NCBI GenBank assembly: GCA_907165275.2
Contig: OU015660.1
Span: forward strand, 10,294,501-10,358,500
Reading direction: 5' to 3'
Origin: Zygaena filipendulae
Lineage: Eukaryota; Arthropoda; Insecta; Lepidoptera; Zygaenidae
Length of the DNA stretch: 64,000 bases
The translations under genes and the position numbers were made by a program. A model generated the notes under the pieces. It saw only the letters and a program-made list of their open reading frames with translations. It was not told the DNA's origin and searched no databases. This document shows positions 1 through 13,200 of the stretch, one piece after another (position 1 is the stretch's first letter; the number at the start of each line of letters is the position of its first letter).

Positions 1-1120
1 CCCCCTAAACCTTCACTAAATGAGACAATTTTGGTGTCATTCGATTCAGTACACCTTAATCTAGGGCTGTACGTTTTTCTAATTAAGTAATTCAGTTTAG
101 TTTAACTTTAATAAATTAAAAAACTCGAGGAAGATTTTTTGTAAAAAATATGGATATTGAGATGCTAATAACTTTTGTTATAAGCAATATTTCTTTAAAA
201 TCAAAACGTACAGCCCTAGTTATCCAATACATCAATAACATGTAAAAAAATCATCAAAATTGGTCTATGTTTAAGGGGAGATAAACGGTTTGGCTTTTTG
301 TATGAAAATTTGCACGCACACGATCGTCTTAAGACTTGAGGGATGTCATTATTTAGGTAATCTGCCCAAAAACCGCAGTTATCGTTATCTATATGATTTT
401 TAAAGTAAGTACGAATAAAGTTCATTTCATTTCATTTCATTTCATTTGCTTAAATATACTTACCTAAAAGGTGGTTTGTTTAAGATTGAGGAACTTTGCT
501 TTTTTAACTTAAAGCACCTGTTAGACTTCTGAGACCAAAAACAACAAAACAAATGTTTTAACATTTATTGTTTATGAGAAAGCAGCGGTATATCAGTGTT
601 AGCTATGTACTTAAGTCAAATACAAAAAAAATTGCCATAGCTATTTCAAACGCATGTAGTCTGTCCAACCGTTTTGGAGATTCATCCGCGCAAGTTTTGG
701 GATTCCCGCAGGAACTTCAAAGTAGCCTAATTTACCTATTCCTTATAACATCAACTTATTAGCAGTGAAAGTTGTAAGTTACACTAATAAAGCATGTTAT
801 ATAGGCTCTGTTTTATTATTTACTTATTTTAACGAATGTTTACCTTGTCTCCGGGGTGCTATAAATAAATTATGTAGAAAGAGACTTCTAAATAAAAATC
901 TAGTTAAATGTTATTACACTGGTAGAAACCAAAAATGTTTCCAATACGATTAAAGCAAAAGATATGGCACATTTTATTGTTCCATTGGATAAGGATACAA
1001 TAACATGGCAGGACGATTGCCTGCCAGTAGGACTACGAGAGCCTTGCGGGTTGAACGCAAACAATGCCTCAGTCTTAAATTAATCAAAAAGAATCTTGAT
1101 GTTTACCTTTTTTTCGAAGC
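1..1120. other. Upstream non-coding stretch
   Basis: No exon can be supported here. A short pentamer run (ATTTC repeated) sits at about 421-447. At about 640-775 there is a decayed copy of the dispersed CCGCGG-type repeat, recognisable by the words for Ccaaccgttttggag, gattcatccgcg and gggattcccgcagg. The remainder is AT-rich and unassigned. Confidence 0.5.
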
Positions 1121-1130
1121 TAACGTGAAA

Positions 1131-1172
1131 TATAAATTGACCAGTAAAGTCTAACTTACTTGCTGACTCAGT
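1131..1172 (+). promoter_or_regulatory. Possible core promoter of the guanylyl cyclase gene
   Basis: A TATAAA word starts at 1131 and an arthropod initiator-like TCAGT lies at 1168-1172, about 60 bases before the ATG at 1230. The spacing of about 39 bases is longer than the usual 30, so either element alone, or neither, may be the true start site. This is inference from motifs only. Confidence 0.25.
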
Positions 1173-1229
1173 CGATTTTGCTCGGTAAACACTTGAATTT
1201 TACACAAAGTAGGCACATCAAAGTTCGAC

Positions 1230-4200
1230 ATGTACGGCTGGTTACTTGAAAGTGTGCAGCATTTTATTGTGGTAAGTGTGCTTTAAAGATTTCCAAGAAA
1301 ATTACGCGTCAATCCTTACTTCCATATTAATTTTATAAATGTGAAAGTAACTCTGTCTGTCTGTCTGTTACGCTTTCACGCCTGGTCGGCTCAACCGATC
1401 ATCATGAAATTTTGCATACTTACACGTTTTCAGAAGTACAGAGAAGGATATGGAGTACTTTTTATCCCGGAATTCCTGCGGGAGCTACGAAATTAACGCG
1501 GGTGAAAACTGAAACTCCATAAAATTATGCTTATCTACGACCCGTTGTCACGGGTACAGAAAACGGTATAGGATACTTTTATCCCGAAATTCCCGCGGGA
1601 ACTCCGAAATTACCGCGGGTGGAACCGCAGGGAACAGCTAGTTAAAAATATTTTCTTTCAATTGCTGTGTATCTTCAGTTTGTTGTTTTTGGAGCTGCCG
1701 TGGAAGAAAATCGTTCCATATCTTTATTAATAATATTACATTTATAAAACAGTAGTTGATATTTGTAAGTTTGGATGGTGAAGATAATCTCTGAAATTAT
1801 ACTGAACATGTTCTAAAAATTCTTTGTTATGGTCCGGTACGTCAAACAAGGAACTCTTACAGGATCACTTCGTTGTCCGTCTATCCGACTGTCTCTCTAA
1901 ACTCTAAACCTCTTTTCACTTTTCAGTTAAAGTTTGAATTACCTACCTCGATGCTCGAATCCGACTCGCACTTGGCCGGTTTTTTTTTTAAATTAAATAA
2001 TGAATTCTTTCATTGGAAGATTGAAAATCTTTACATAATATATGTTCCTTTTTTGAAAATTGGTCAGGTTCTACTGTGTTACTAATATTAACATGCATTT
2101 TTATAACTGTTTTTGTATGTTGGTATTTTTGTATAATATTTGTTATTTCTCAGTAATGGCATATTAGAGGCCAGAGTTTTCGGGGATAACCGTCTTTGTT
2201 TTCCTTATCGATTTTAAGGACGATCATTGACGATTCATTGCTCTATTGTGTACCTATAGTGCGTACCTATTTATACTCTCTATTAGGAGTACAAGGTCAC
2301 TTCCACTTCAAGTAACATTTTGGAGTGATACGTGCTGAGTATTGCAAAACACTCTTTTGATGAGGTCCCAAAGTACAAATTATTCTGCACTGTCGATGAA
2401 AATAGGACCAAGTCGCAGACGCGAATCTAGAATTCACAGGGTCAAAAATTTTATAAGGTCTGATTAAAGTACCCACTTTAATCCTACTTTAAATTTATAA
2501 AAATTTGTTTACTACTACTATTTCTTAACTACTTTATTCCTCAGGGGGGCAAATGCACACATTTTATCGCCCTCCTTGTTACGGATGCCACAAGAGAAAT
2601 TAGGAACAGTTACTTAAATATTATGACAGTCGTCCAACGATAAAAAAACGTCACGGTGGAAATGAAACCTTCACCCTTCAGACACTTCCACTTACTATAG
2701 TTTTACCACTTTGCAATAACAACTTTATTAATACTTAACTATTCTGTTTACTACGCTGTGGAATGAAAATACCTACTGACTCAGCTTTCCTTTTATATAA
2801 AATCCGGGATGTGGCTAAGTTATTAAAATCATGAGTAGGAGAGAGTTTGCTTAGATGTTTTTACATAAAAGTAATTTCAATAAACATCTTAGCGAGAGTG
2901 GGTGGAAGCAATTTGTAAAGAAAATGTTCGAAATGTTTATCCAATTTGTAGGAAGAATGCGGCGAAGAAGTATGGGAAACGATACTGCGAGAATCTGGCG
3001 CAAGAAACACAATTTTCAACACAAGACAGGTATAATAGTACATTGTTATCCTAGGGGTGAAAGTAAGCCGCCCGAGCCCCAAGCCCGAGCGTAGCGAGGG
3101 CGCCAATAGATCGAGGGACTAAATAAGTCTTTCTCCCGAGGGTAACACTGTGCTTTTCATTACGAATGCAAGGAAAGTCAAAATAAAAATAGGAATTAGC
3201 TAAAGAAAAAATGAGTGAAGATCGGATAGTCGCTTGACACTTTCCCACCTATTTCTTTTTCTTTGGCCGGCTAGCTATTCAGCCAGTATTTTTTATTTAC
3301 ATTGTGGCGACCTAAAAAATATATTTTCTTTAATTATTAAGTATTAATTAAAGAAAATAAAAAAATATAAATAGGAATTAGCTTAAGAAAAAGTGAGTGA
3401 ATTTTATTTTAATTAATACCTACTTAAACTTTACGTTATTTCAATTTTACATCGCGCTGGCTGTATAGAAAGTTGAAACATGGTTCAATAGAAATGTGAA
3501 AATAGACCTAGTTTTTTTTTAATAATTTGACAGTTGTCAGTTGAAAGCGATTCTCCCTAGGGCTGAAAAGGGTTACTTTCAACCCGCTTCTCAGGCAACT
3601 TCAGACCTACTTTCCGAGTATGAGTAATGAAAAATAAATTACTTAACGTTTGTTATCTACCAAAAGAATTAAGAGCTTAAGATTTTCCTAATTTTTAGCA
3701 ATACCCGGATACGTTGATGCTGCGCTTGGCAAACGCTCTAGCGAGACTTTTTAGCCAGGACCCAAACAGCCCATCAGTCTCGATCCCTACCACCCCGGTA
3801 CCCAGAAAACTCTCACTGAAATCCAAGGCGAGCTGGCGCAGCGCTTCCGTGAACACGGACAGCAGACCACACAGCTACAAATGTCCATTCACAGCCACAA
3901 ACGCTCTAACAGCAGCGACCAAAAAGGAAATAGAAGCTTACACCTCCAAAGAAGAGATACGACCACATTTCGTATCGAAAGACAAAATAACTGAAGGCGA
4001 AGAATTGGACATCGCAAATATTAAACAATCGCAATCGAAGAAAAGAATGAGTCTGGGCATCATGCTAGAGGATAATAGAAATAACGCAGAACAACCGGCT
4101 GATAATATTGTTAAGGAAGTTGCTCAGACACATTCGAAACCTGATCAAGACGATGGAAGTCATGATAAAATAGAGCCAGTTAAAGAAAAGATTGATGAAA

Positions 4201-7200
4201 ATTCATCAGAACCCTCATCGCCCATGTTTGACGCTTCGAATACAAATACCAAATGCCAACCTCGGAAAATGAGTTGCACATTGGCTGTTGATGTGTTCAG
4301 GCGGCGTGGGTCGGGCGCACCATTGGCTCCCCCTATCAGACCTAGAATAAACAGCCTGTGCTTCGCCAATTGTGAAACCTACATGAGTGTTATGAAAGAA
4401 AAGTTCGGTACGTCGGAGAAAGTCATGCACTTCTTTGGCAGATGTTTCGTGAAATTCTTCAGTAACTATGGGTAAGTACTTTACTCCATAAAATGCAAAA
4501 GCAACTCTGTCGGTTACCTTTCACGCCTTAACTACTACAAGCTACACCTACCAACAGTACCAACATAAACTTTTGCATGACTGTACGTTTTTAGGGATAC
4601 AGAAAAGGACATAAATTATCGTACTTTTTATCGCGGAATTCCCGCGGGAGCTCCGAAATTATCGCCGGTTAAATCTCATGAAATTTAGCTTACAAGTTTT
4701 GGGAGAAACAGAGAAGACATACTTAGGGTACGTTCATCCCGTAATCCCTGCGGGATCTCCGGAGTTACTGCGGGCGAAACCGCGGGGAACAGATAGTTTT
4801 ATAAGACAAACAGAAACTTATTTTATAATACCTACAAGACAACTCTGCTGAGTTTCTTGTGTATATATCTATAGTATAGTATGTAATTCTATGTAATTTA
4901 AACCACGTTTGTTTACTTTGTTTGGTTTCCACGACACAAGCTTATAGCTTAATATAGAATCAAGTAGGTGGATCTGTGTGTTGTGAAATGGGTTATTGTT
5001 ATAATTATTTTAAGTTATGAATGTGAATTTTATATATTTCAATGGAACCGCTTTACTCGGCGTAGCTACGACAAAATGATCCGCGCGACCGGCCGCTACT
5101 TCTGCACGTTCCTCGAATCAGTCGACAGCATCCACCAGCGCATGCGGTACACCTTCCCGCGCATGCGCTCCCCGAGTATGCAGCTCACCCGCAAGCACAG
5201 CAAGGGCGCCGAGCTAGTCTACAGCAGCTTTAGGACAGGATTCACGCATTATCTTGTGGGTGAGACAAAATTTTGTAATCGTGTCACAAAGCAATTTATA
5301 TATTTGCATTTCTTCTATAGAACGAGGGCACAGCTCAAACTCCCACTGCGTGCGTAACGTGAACAGATCAGATCAGAACAGATGCCCAGCCTTGATGCGA
5401 TTTTTTTTCCTCATGAGTACCTAAAAGAACGAAATTCTGCATATTTGAAAATGTGAAAGAGATAAAACGTAAATGTACACAAGACCTAATAATATTACAT
5501 TTACTAACTACTACATATATAATGTTTCGGTTCACGGACGCGATACCTATAAACGACAGACAATAAAACATACATACAATCGAACATAAAACTCCTCCTT
5601 TTTGGAAGTCGGTTAAAAAGATGAACGTCTAGAACGTAAACTTATCATACTAAACTAAGTAATCAGTGTAGGTGGATTAATTTCTTAGATTATCACATAA
5701 TAGAAGCTCTTGCAAAAGAAGCAAAAGATGATGAATAATCACTGGAAGAACCCAAAGAATCTCTTTTCACTCATTCATATCCTTGATAACCCGTAACTAC
5801 TAAGGCAGTAGAAGGGATAATTTTGTCATCAGAGGTAGGTAAACCTTTTATGTAAAGGTGGAATCAATTCAATTCTATAAGAAAAAGCAACAAACTGGTA
5901 AAAAAAAGTATGAAATATTTTCACCTACTGCATAACACTTCTTGAATAAATAAAAAGTAACTTCTAAATGTTAATAAACTAAACATTGAAGCCCATATTT
6001 GCAGGTCAACTGTACGAAATAGCTGAAGACATATTCTCGCTGAAACTCAAGGTGACCATAGTGAAGGAGGAAATGGACGGCGCCTACTACGTGGCGGTAC
6101 TGCGGCTCGAGTTCGACAACAGTGACTATGTGAGTTGGCATTTTTTTATAGCTGTGGCTAGTCGTCCACTAAACGGACGACTAATTAGTCGTCCGCTTAA
6201 CGCAAAATGTATTGATCTTTCTTAACGTTCTTTTTTTGTTACAAGATTTGCACGCCGAATGAAAGACCTTTTTAGGTGATTATACCTACAATTTTTGTTA
6301 AAAATTTATTTATTTATTTATTTAATCCTTTATTGCACATAAAATAACAATGATACAGTACCTAAAGAAAAAGAAGAAAGCAAATGGCGGTCTTATCGCA
6401 TAGTTGCGATCTCTTCCAGACAACCAATTATGCGAAAGGACAAACAAAAATACATAGACATGGGTGGTTGGGTAAAGCATTTCAAAAATTATACTATACA
6501 TACCATATACCATAATAAATATATACTATGTACTATACAAATACATCAACTACTCACAATACATGACAATACTTAAACATATAAAATCATTACATTCAAT
6601 CAATTTAATTGTAGGTATATGTCACTGTAAAATACCGTTAGATTATTTTTTAGGTTAGATAATCTATCTCGCGAAATTGTAAATTGTCAAAAGATCGTGA
6701 ACCATAACACCTTTTTTTGGTTTTGCTCAGCTGCAGTAGATACAAACCTAACCTAACCATAATTTTAATCACCGAAAAATAATGCGTTAAATGCATTAAA
6801 TTGTAAGCAGTATCTACCTATGTTTACGGTTCACTTTTTTTTGACAGTTAACAATCTAGTATATGAAAACCTTTTTTGTGAATTTTATGTAATTTAGTAG
6901 GCCGTAGATAATCCGTGTAGTGGACGACTAGACACTTAGTTTTTTTTACATTCACATTTCACACCTAATAAGTAACCATTTCTCGAATCTTCACAGAGTG
7001 ATCATGATCAATCATTTCTTGCTATAGCTTACCAAATTTCTCTTGACTTTTATTAAAATAATAGCTGTTTCTGGTTTCACCCGCGTTGATTTCGGAGTTT
7101 CCGCGAGAATTCCGAGATAAAAAGTAGCCTATGTCGTTTTCTGTACCCCTGACAACGTGTAAATGCAAAATTTCATTATAATCACATTTCATTTGATTAT

Positions 7201-10200
7201 AATCGATTGAGTAGTTAAGGCGTGAAAGCGCTACGAACAAACAAATTCACATTCGCATTTATAATATTAAGGATTAAGATAAGAGCACCAAAGTGAAAAC
7301 AACTATGTATTAAATAAGATACAAACCGTCAGATATCTGCCCCTAGTCAGCAAATAACTACTCGTAAACAATTAACTTTTATTGGCGCCTCGGATTTGGG
7401 CGCCGCTCAATTTTATGGCTGACACGGGCAATACTAATAAAACTAGAAGAACGAGTAATGGTACGTTAAACTGAAGATTTTACTAATACTAGGTATTCCC
7501 CACCGTTTCACCCACCATTAAATTAAATTCCGGGATTAATGGTATCAGTATATTATGTCAGTCCAGGCCATAAACTATGTGTGTGATCTCATTCAAATCT
7601 GTTCAGTTATATTTGCGTGATTGAGTAACATACATCCAAACATCCGAACGTCTAAACATACAAACTTCACATTTATATTGTTAGTAGACAGATAGCCTAG
7701 ACTCGAATAAAGCGACAAAAACCATTATCTAGATATCATAATAATTTTATGAATCCAAATTTTATGATTTGTAACTCCATCAACGGATTTGGCTGAAATT
7801 CGGTCTAATCATAGCTAAAGGACATGTAGGCAGAGCAGGCGCTAGGGTCGCAAAGGAAGTTAGAGCAAATGCTCAAACTCCAAAACTCCTTTTGCTGGCA
7901 TCCCAAATATATTTTCCACAATACCTACTCCCAAAACTGTGAATTTTGAAAACATGGACCGAGTAAGAAAAACGTAACCGAATGGGTTTAATACGCTCCG
8001 TTGCGTCAATGAATGTTGTTCTTAGTTTTGTGTACGAAAATCACCCGACAATCATTCCATACAAAACTGAGATGATGTCCCTTCGGTGTGTTATAGGTGC
8101 AGTCGTTGATGATTCGTAAGTCGCTGCCGTGCAACTTGCCGCCGGTGCACGCGACCCTGCTGCTGGAGCTGTTCCCTTTCGGAGTGATGCTCGACAGGAA
8201 GATGAGGATCGTCAGTGCTGGCGAAAAGGTTAACGTGCGCTAGTGTCACTAAAAAAAGTTGATAGGCTCGTAACTGGGAGTGCTTGGCGGGAATCAAAGA
8301 TGGTGTTTCTGTCATTTATTTCCGTGTCGTTAAAAAAAGGTTAAAAGTGGTTTTTGTTTTCACACCAAAGTTTCATCGTAATCTGATGAATGGCATGGAG
8401 ACGGACGAACAAACATACAGACATAAAATACAAATAGATTACGAAATTTACAATATTGTAGTAGGTGACTAATTGACTATTAAGTAAATCAGTTTATACT
8501 TTTTGCTTAAATATATTACGCGTATCATTTATTAGTAGGTAACTCCGATGATTACAATAGGTATAATATTTTTTTGTTATCACCTCTTACAGATAGTAGA
8601 TGCCTGGGAAGGTCCCGTTCACAATTTGCCGGTTACTGACATACTGCGTTTGAGAAAACCGAAAATATCTTTCACATGGGACAAGGTAGCCTTATTATTT
8701 TAAGGATTATTTATTTATTATTCATTTATTTATTTAACAATTAATGCACACAAGGACAACATAAAAAGGAAAGAAAGTATAGCCGATTATTTCTTAGTAT
8801 ATAATACACTAGCTGGTCCCCTAAGTCAATTTCGAAATTTCCGCAGGATCTCTTTATATCAGAATGAAAGTACCTACCTACCATTATATAACATTATCTT
8901 TTATTCCAACATCTAAATTACTCGTATCTAACTACGTTTACAACAAATAGCTGCTGATCCCTTGCGATTCCATCTGCATGAGTTTCGGTATTCCTGCAGA
9001 AATTCCGATAAAAAAATTATCCTATCAGACTATCATTTTCCTTATGCACCCCATGGTTGTCTGGAAGAGATCGCTCTGAGCGATAAGACCGCCGATTGTT
9101 ACATTCTGTAGTAAAATTGTTTTTGTTATTGTTTATTGTGGTGTTCAATAAAGAGTTGGTTTATTATTATTATTATCCTACTTGAGGATAGGTACCTACT
9201 GCAATTTATAGACGAGGTTTAGTAGTTTTTGCGTCCATTACAAAGTAACATACAAATTATTATCAAATATTTTTTTCTCTGTATAGATAACTAGCTTTCT
9301 CACCCGATTTTTCGGAGTTTCCGCTGGAATTCCAGGGTAAAAAGTAGTCTATATCCTTTTCTGTAACGACAACGAGTATGAAAAATTTCTTGACGATGGG
9401 TTGAGTAGTTAAAGCGTGAAAGCGTAACAAACAAGTGAGTTTACTCACATTCGTAGTTATTATTATGGACTAGCTGTGCCCCGGGGTTTCGCCCGCGTGA
9501 AATGCTTTTATATAACAACTTTTCGCCTATACGTTGCTCCAAGCTAAACTTCATCTACCTGTGAAAAACGCATGATAATCCCTTCAGTAGATCCGGAAAT
9601 CAGCATAAACAGACACGCGGATTCTACGTTTTTGTGATATTAAAAGATAATAATATATGTGAACCCTGTTAGTCAGAATGGGAGTCCTCCTTTTCCAGGT
9701 GGTGTGCATGCAGACGATACTCTTTGAGCTGGAGCTGGTGGGCCGCAGGAAGTGTCCGCTGGAGGCGCGGCGCGGCTCGCAGGGCTGCCGCACGATACTG
9801 CTCAAGGGGCCCATTCATCTTCTAGAAGAGATTGATTGCCTCGTATTTTTGTGCAGCCCTATGTAAACACCTAAATAAATAATGTTTATGTTCCACCAGT
9901 TCTCCCCCTGAGTTAAAATCGGTTCAATAGTACTTCACCGCTGTATAATATAAGTTTAGATAAAAATAAATAAATAATCGTGGCCCGTGGGATACCAGAG
10001 AAACGAAACTTTAAGATTATTCATGATTTGAATATGTTGCAGGCAAATTGTAAAATTTATTCGTTTACAAACGGTTACACAAAGTGAGCTTTGTGTAATT
10101 CCAAAGACAATAAATGCCACTGTTATTGTATTTGCAAGCACCCCAACAGTGACCCTAAAGTCTAATGGTACCGATTGATTTCCGATTAACAATCAAGCAC

Positions 10201-13200
10201 ACAGTCATCCTAGCGCATTTTCTGTCTTTGATCTTCGGTGTTGTATATACTAGCAGTCCCCGGCGGTTTCACTCACGTTCCCGCGAGAATTCCCGGATAA
10301 AAATAACCTATGTTCTTCACTATAGCCCTGACAACGTGTATGCAAAATTTCATGATTATCGGTTGAGTAGATAAGGCGAAAAAGCACAACAAACTCACAT
10401 TCGCATTTATAATAGTAAAATACAGACGTTAAAAAGATGCCAGTCTTTTGTAAACGTTCGAATGAAACGGTCGTCTTTAATTTCAGTTTCAACGATCTCG
10501 ACGAACTCAAACAAGCTGGTGTATACTTGGCCGACCTGAACGGCCACGGTTTATCAAAGGAGATGCTACTCGGGAACTGGCAACATCTATCCAAACTGGA
10601 GCTGCTGTTCGAGAAAGCCGAGAACAGAAGCGTCTCCCTGGAAACCAGTTGCAGACTCTTGGACCAGTGGAAGAAAAGAGGGGACAAGTTGCTGTACTCG
10701 ATGATACCTAAGGACGTTGCCTATAGTCTGAGAGCAGGGAAAGACGTAACGGAAACTTGGCAGGTATGTAACTGGGATTCAGATGTTTTCCCTTCTAAAC
10801 AATTTGTACATAAAATCCCGTGGAAAAAAAAACACTATCAGTTTTCCCGAATTTTCCAATTTTCCGGGCAATTTTGTCTATTTGTCTTTCTCTAAAAGTT
10901 TTATACTATCAGCGCCCTCTTCTAATGGAATGAGTTTTACGTACCTAATTATGTAAAAACGCTACTGTCTCGATTTTTTCTGATTACTTTTTCATCAACA
11001 TAAAAAAAAAGATTATAGGTACCTAATCAGTCAACTTCTCAGGGCGTGATACGATGTAAGGTAAAGGTGACACTGTTAGAGACAATTCCAGGGTCCAGTC
11101 TCTAAACAGCGAAAATATTACAGAATTTCTTGTATCAAGGGAGCTCCATACACATGAACTGATTCCAGTAGGTACTTTTCCCATAAGTAGGTAAAGATGG
11201 CCGGCTAGTACGTACCTACACGTGTTGTGCGTGTGTGCGTATAGTAAGGTTGACAGCGAGCTGACACTACTGTGTGTGAATAATGTTGTCACATGTAAAT
11301 TCTACACACAGTGTCGTACTTTCCTCGGTCTTTACCTGAGGTCTTTACCAAGGTAATTTTCGCGCGGTGTGAGGAGGCACGAAATTGGTGGGCGGCGGAG
11401 AGTGTCGCTTCTTTATATAACCTTTATTCTTTGCCTTAACGTTTATGGAACACTCCAAAGCGACTAATCGGTGACGTGGTATACCTTCGGCAGTCGTACG
11501 ACAGCGTCACTGTCGTGTTCTGCAGCCTGCAGATCGAGGTGGTGGGCTCGCGGGAGGACGTCATGCAAACCGTGACCTACATTAATGACGTGTACTCCAA
11601 GATAGACCGGTTGCTCGACGTGCATAGAGTTTACAAGGTACTGTATAGCTGCAAGTCACAATTTACACTCCAAACCAGCAAACTGATTTATCTTTTTTAT
11701 AGTTAATAAGACTAGGCGTTTGACCACAGCTCATCTGATGTTAAGTGATAGTGTGGCCGAAGATTCTAACAAAACACAAAACCTACACCCGAAACGGAAA
11801 CTCCCTTTCAAATGAGGCTGCCATAACGTGCTTGGCGACAGTAGTTAGCCAGACGGGAATTAGAAAGTGGTCTACCACCATGCTTTATGGCTTAAGTACT
11901 CGCGATGTTTTGCTCCACCGACCGCTCAAGCTTATTGTTAGGATTTGAAACTATACAATACAATACAATACAACGGCGTTGGACAGCTTACAATACAATA
12001 AAATATACCTTATTGCACCAAAGATATTTTACAGTATTTATGCAGATCATATGCATGGCAAAAAGGCTGCCTTATTGCTAGAGCTTAGGTACTTTTCCTG
12101 TCGGGTGATATTAAGTAGGTACTCGAAAACATTACGTATATCACTCAAACATTATCTACTCGACGCGCTTTAAAGAAAAATGTACCTTACAAACCCAACA
12201 AAATCATTAACAATCTGAGGGTACTACGTGAGCCGAGTGCCGAGTAGGCGTCAGGCGATAGTGTGATGTTTGTTTCTCTCGCGTAATGAGTGATGTTGCA
12301 TCACCTGTTTGCCCGAGCCGAGTAATATTGCGCGCATTATATAAACACTAACAGTTGCCTGTGATGGTCGTGTCAGGTGGAGACGGTGGGCACGGTGTAC
12401 ATGGTGGTGTCGGGCGCGCCGGAGCGCCGCCGCGCGCACGCCGCCTGCGCCGCGGGCGCCGCGCTCGCCATCGTGCAGGCGCTGCCGATGCTCACGATCG
12501 GTGAGATGTCACACGTGTGCAAGGGCATGATGACTACATTTTCATTTTGATTCCGTCTTGTAGAATAATAAAAAATATTCGATAGGTAGGTACCTACCTA
12601 AATATTTTTCCTTTTTTTACGTAATCAAAAAAAAAAATGGCGATACATTGCGTTGACGTGTGACGTCACACCTAGGTAGACTATATGACGTCACGAGCTC
12701 CCACTCCTAAAGCTAAATGCGTTTTATCTAAGTATTTTTTCAATAATCCAGAAAAGCAAAAAATATGTCTATTAGTTATTGTTAATTCCACACTAAACTA
12801 CAAGATTGTGTCGTGGAAACCAACCAACCAAGCCACGTGATATACCTACGACAATTATTATCTACAATTCCTAACATATAATATTATACACATACCTAAC
12901 ATATAATATTATACTATAAATATTATATAAACACGCCCAAACTGGAGGTTGGAACACCGGAAATTCAACCCGGAACCTCTTGCATAGCGGGTAGGCATGG
13001 TGACCACTGCGACAATCGGGCCGTAATACTGTGGATTTAGATGTATATTGTATATTATACCGTTGTTTGTCACTTTTTTGTCTCCCGCGTCCAGGGGTCC
13101 ACTCCGGGCCGTGCGTGGCGGGCGTGCTGGGGCACCGCCTGCCGCGCTACTGCATGATCGGCGACACGGTCAACACCGCCAGTCGGATGCAGACTACGTC

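Noticed and set aside
2855..3094. 79-codon plus-strand open frame
   Set aside because: It overlaps cyclase exon 2 in another frame. The exon frame ([14 protein letters not shown]) matches the H-NOX family and has proper splice sites, so the longer frame is a shadow.
3778..4413. Hidden intron inside cyclase exon 3
   Set aside because: Possible GT and AG dinucleotides exist but lack a polypyrimidine tract and good donor context, and the reading frame is open and coding-like throughout.
10437..10486. Upstream ATG at 10438 as a separate gene start
   Set aside because: It lies in intron 8, and the stretch from 10487 is cyclase exon 9 with an intact acceptor.
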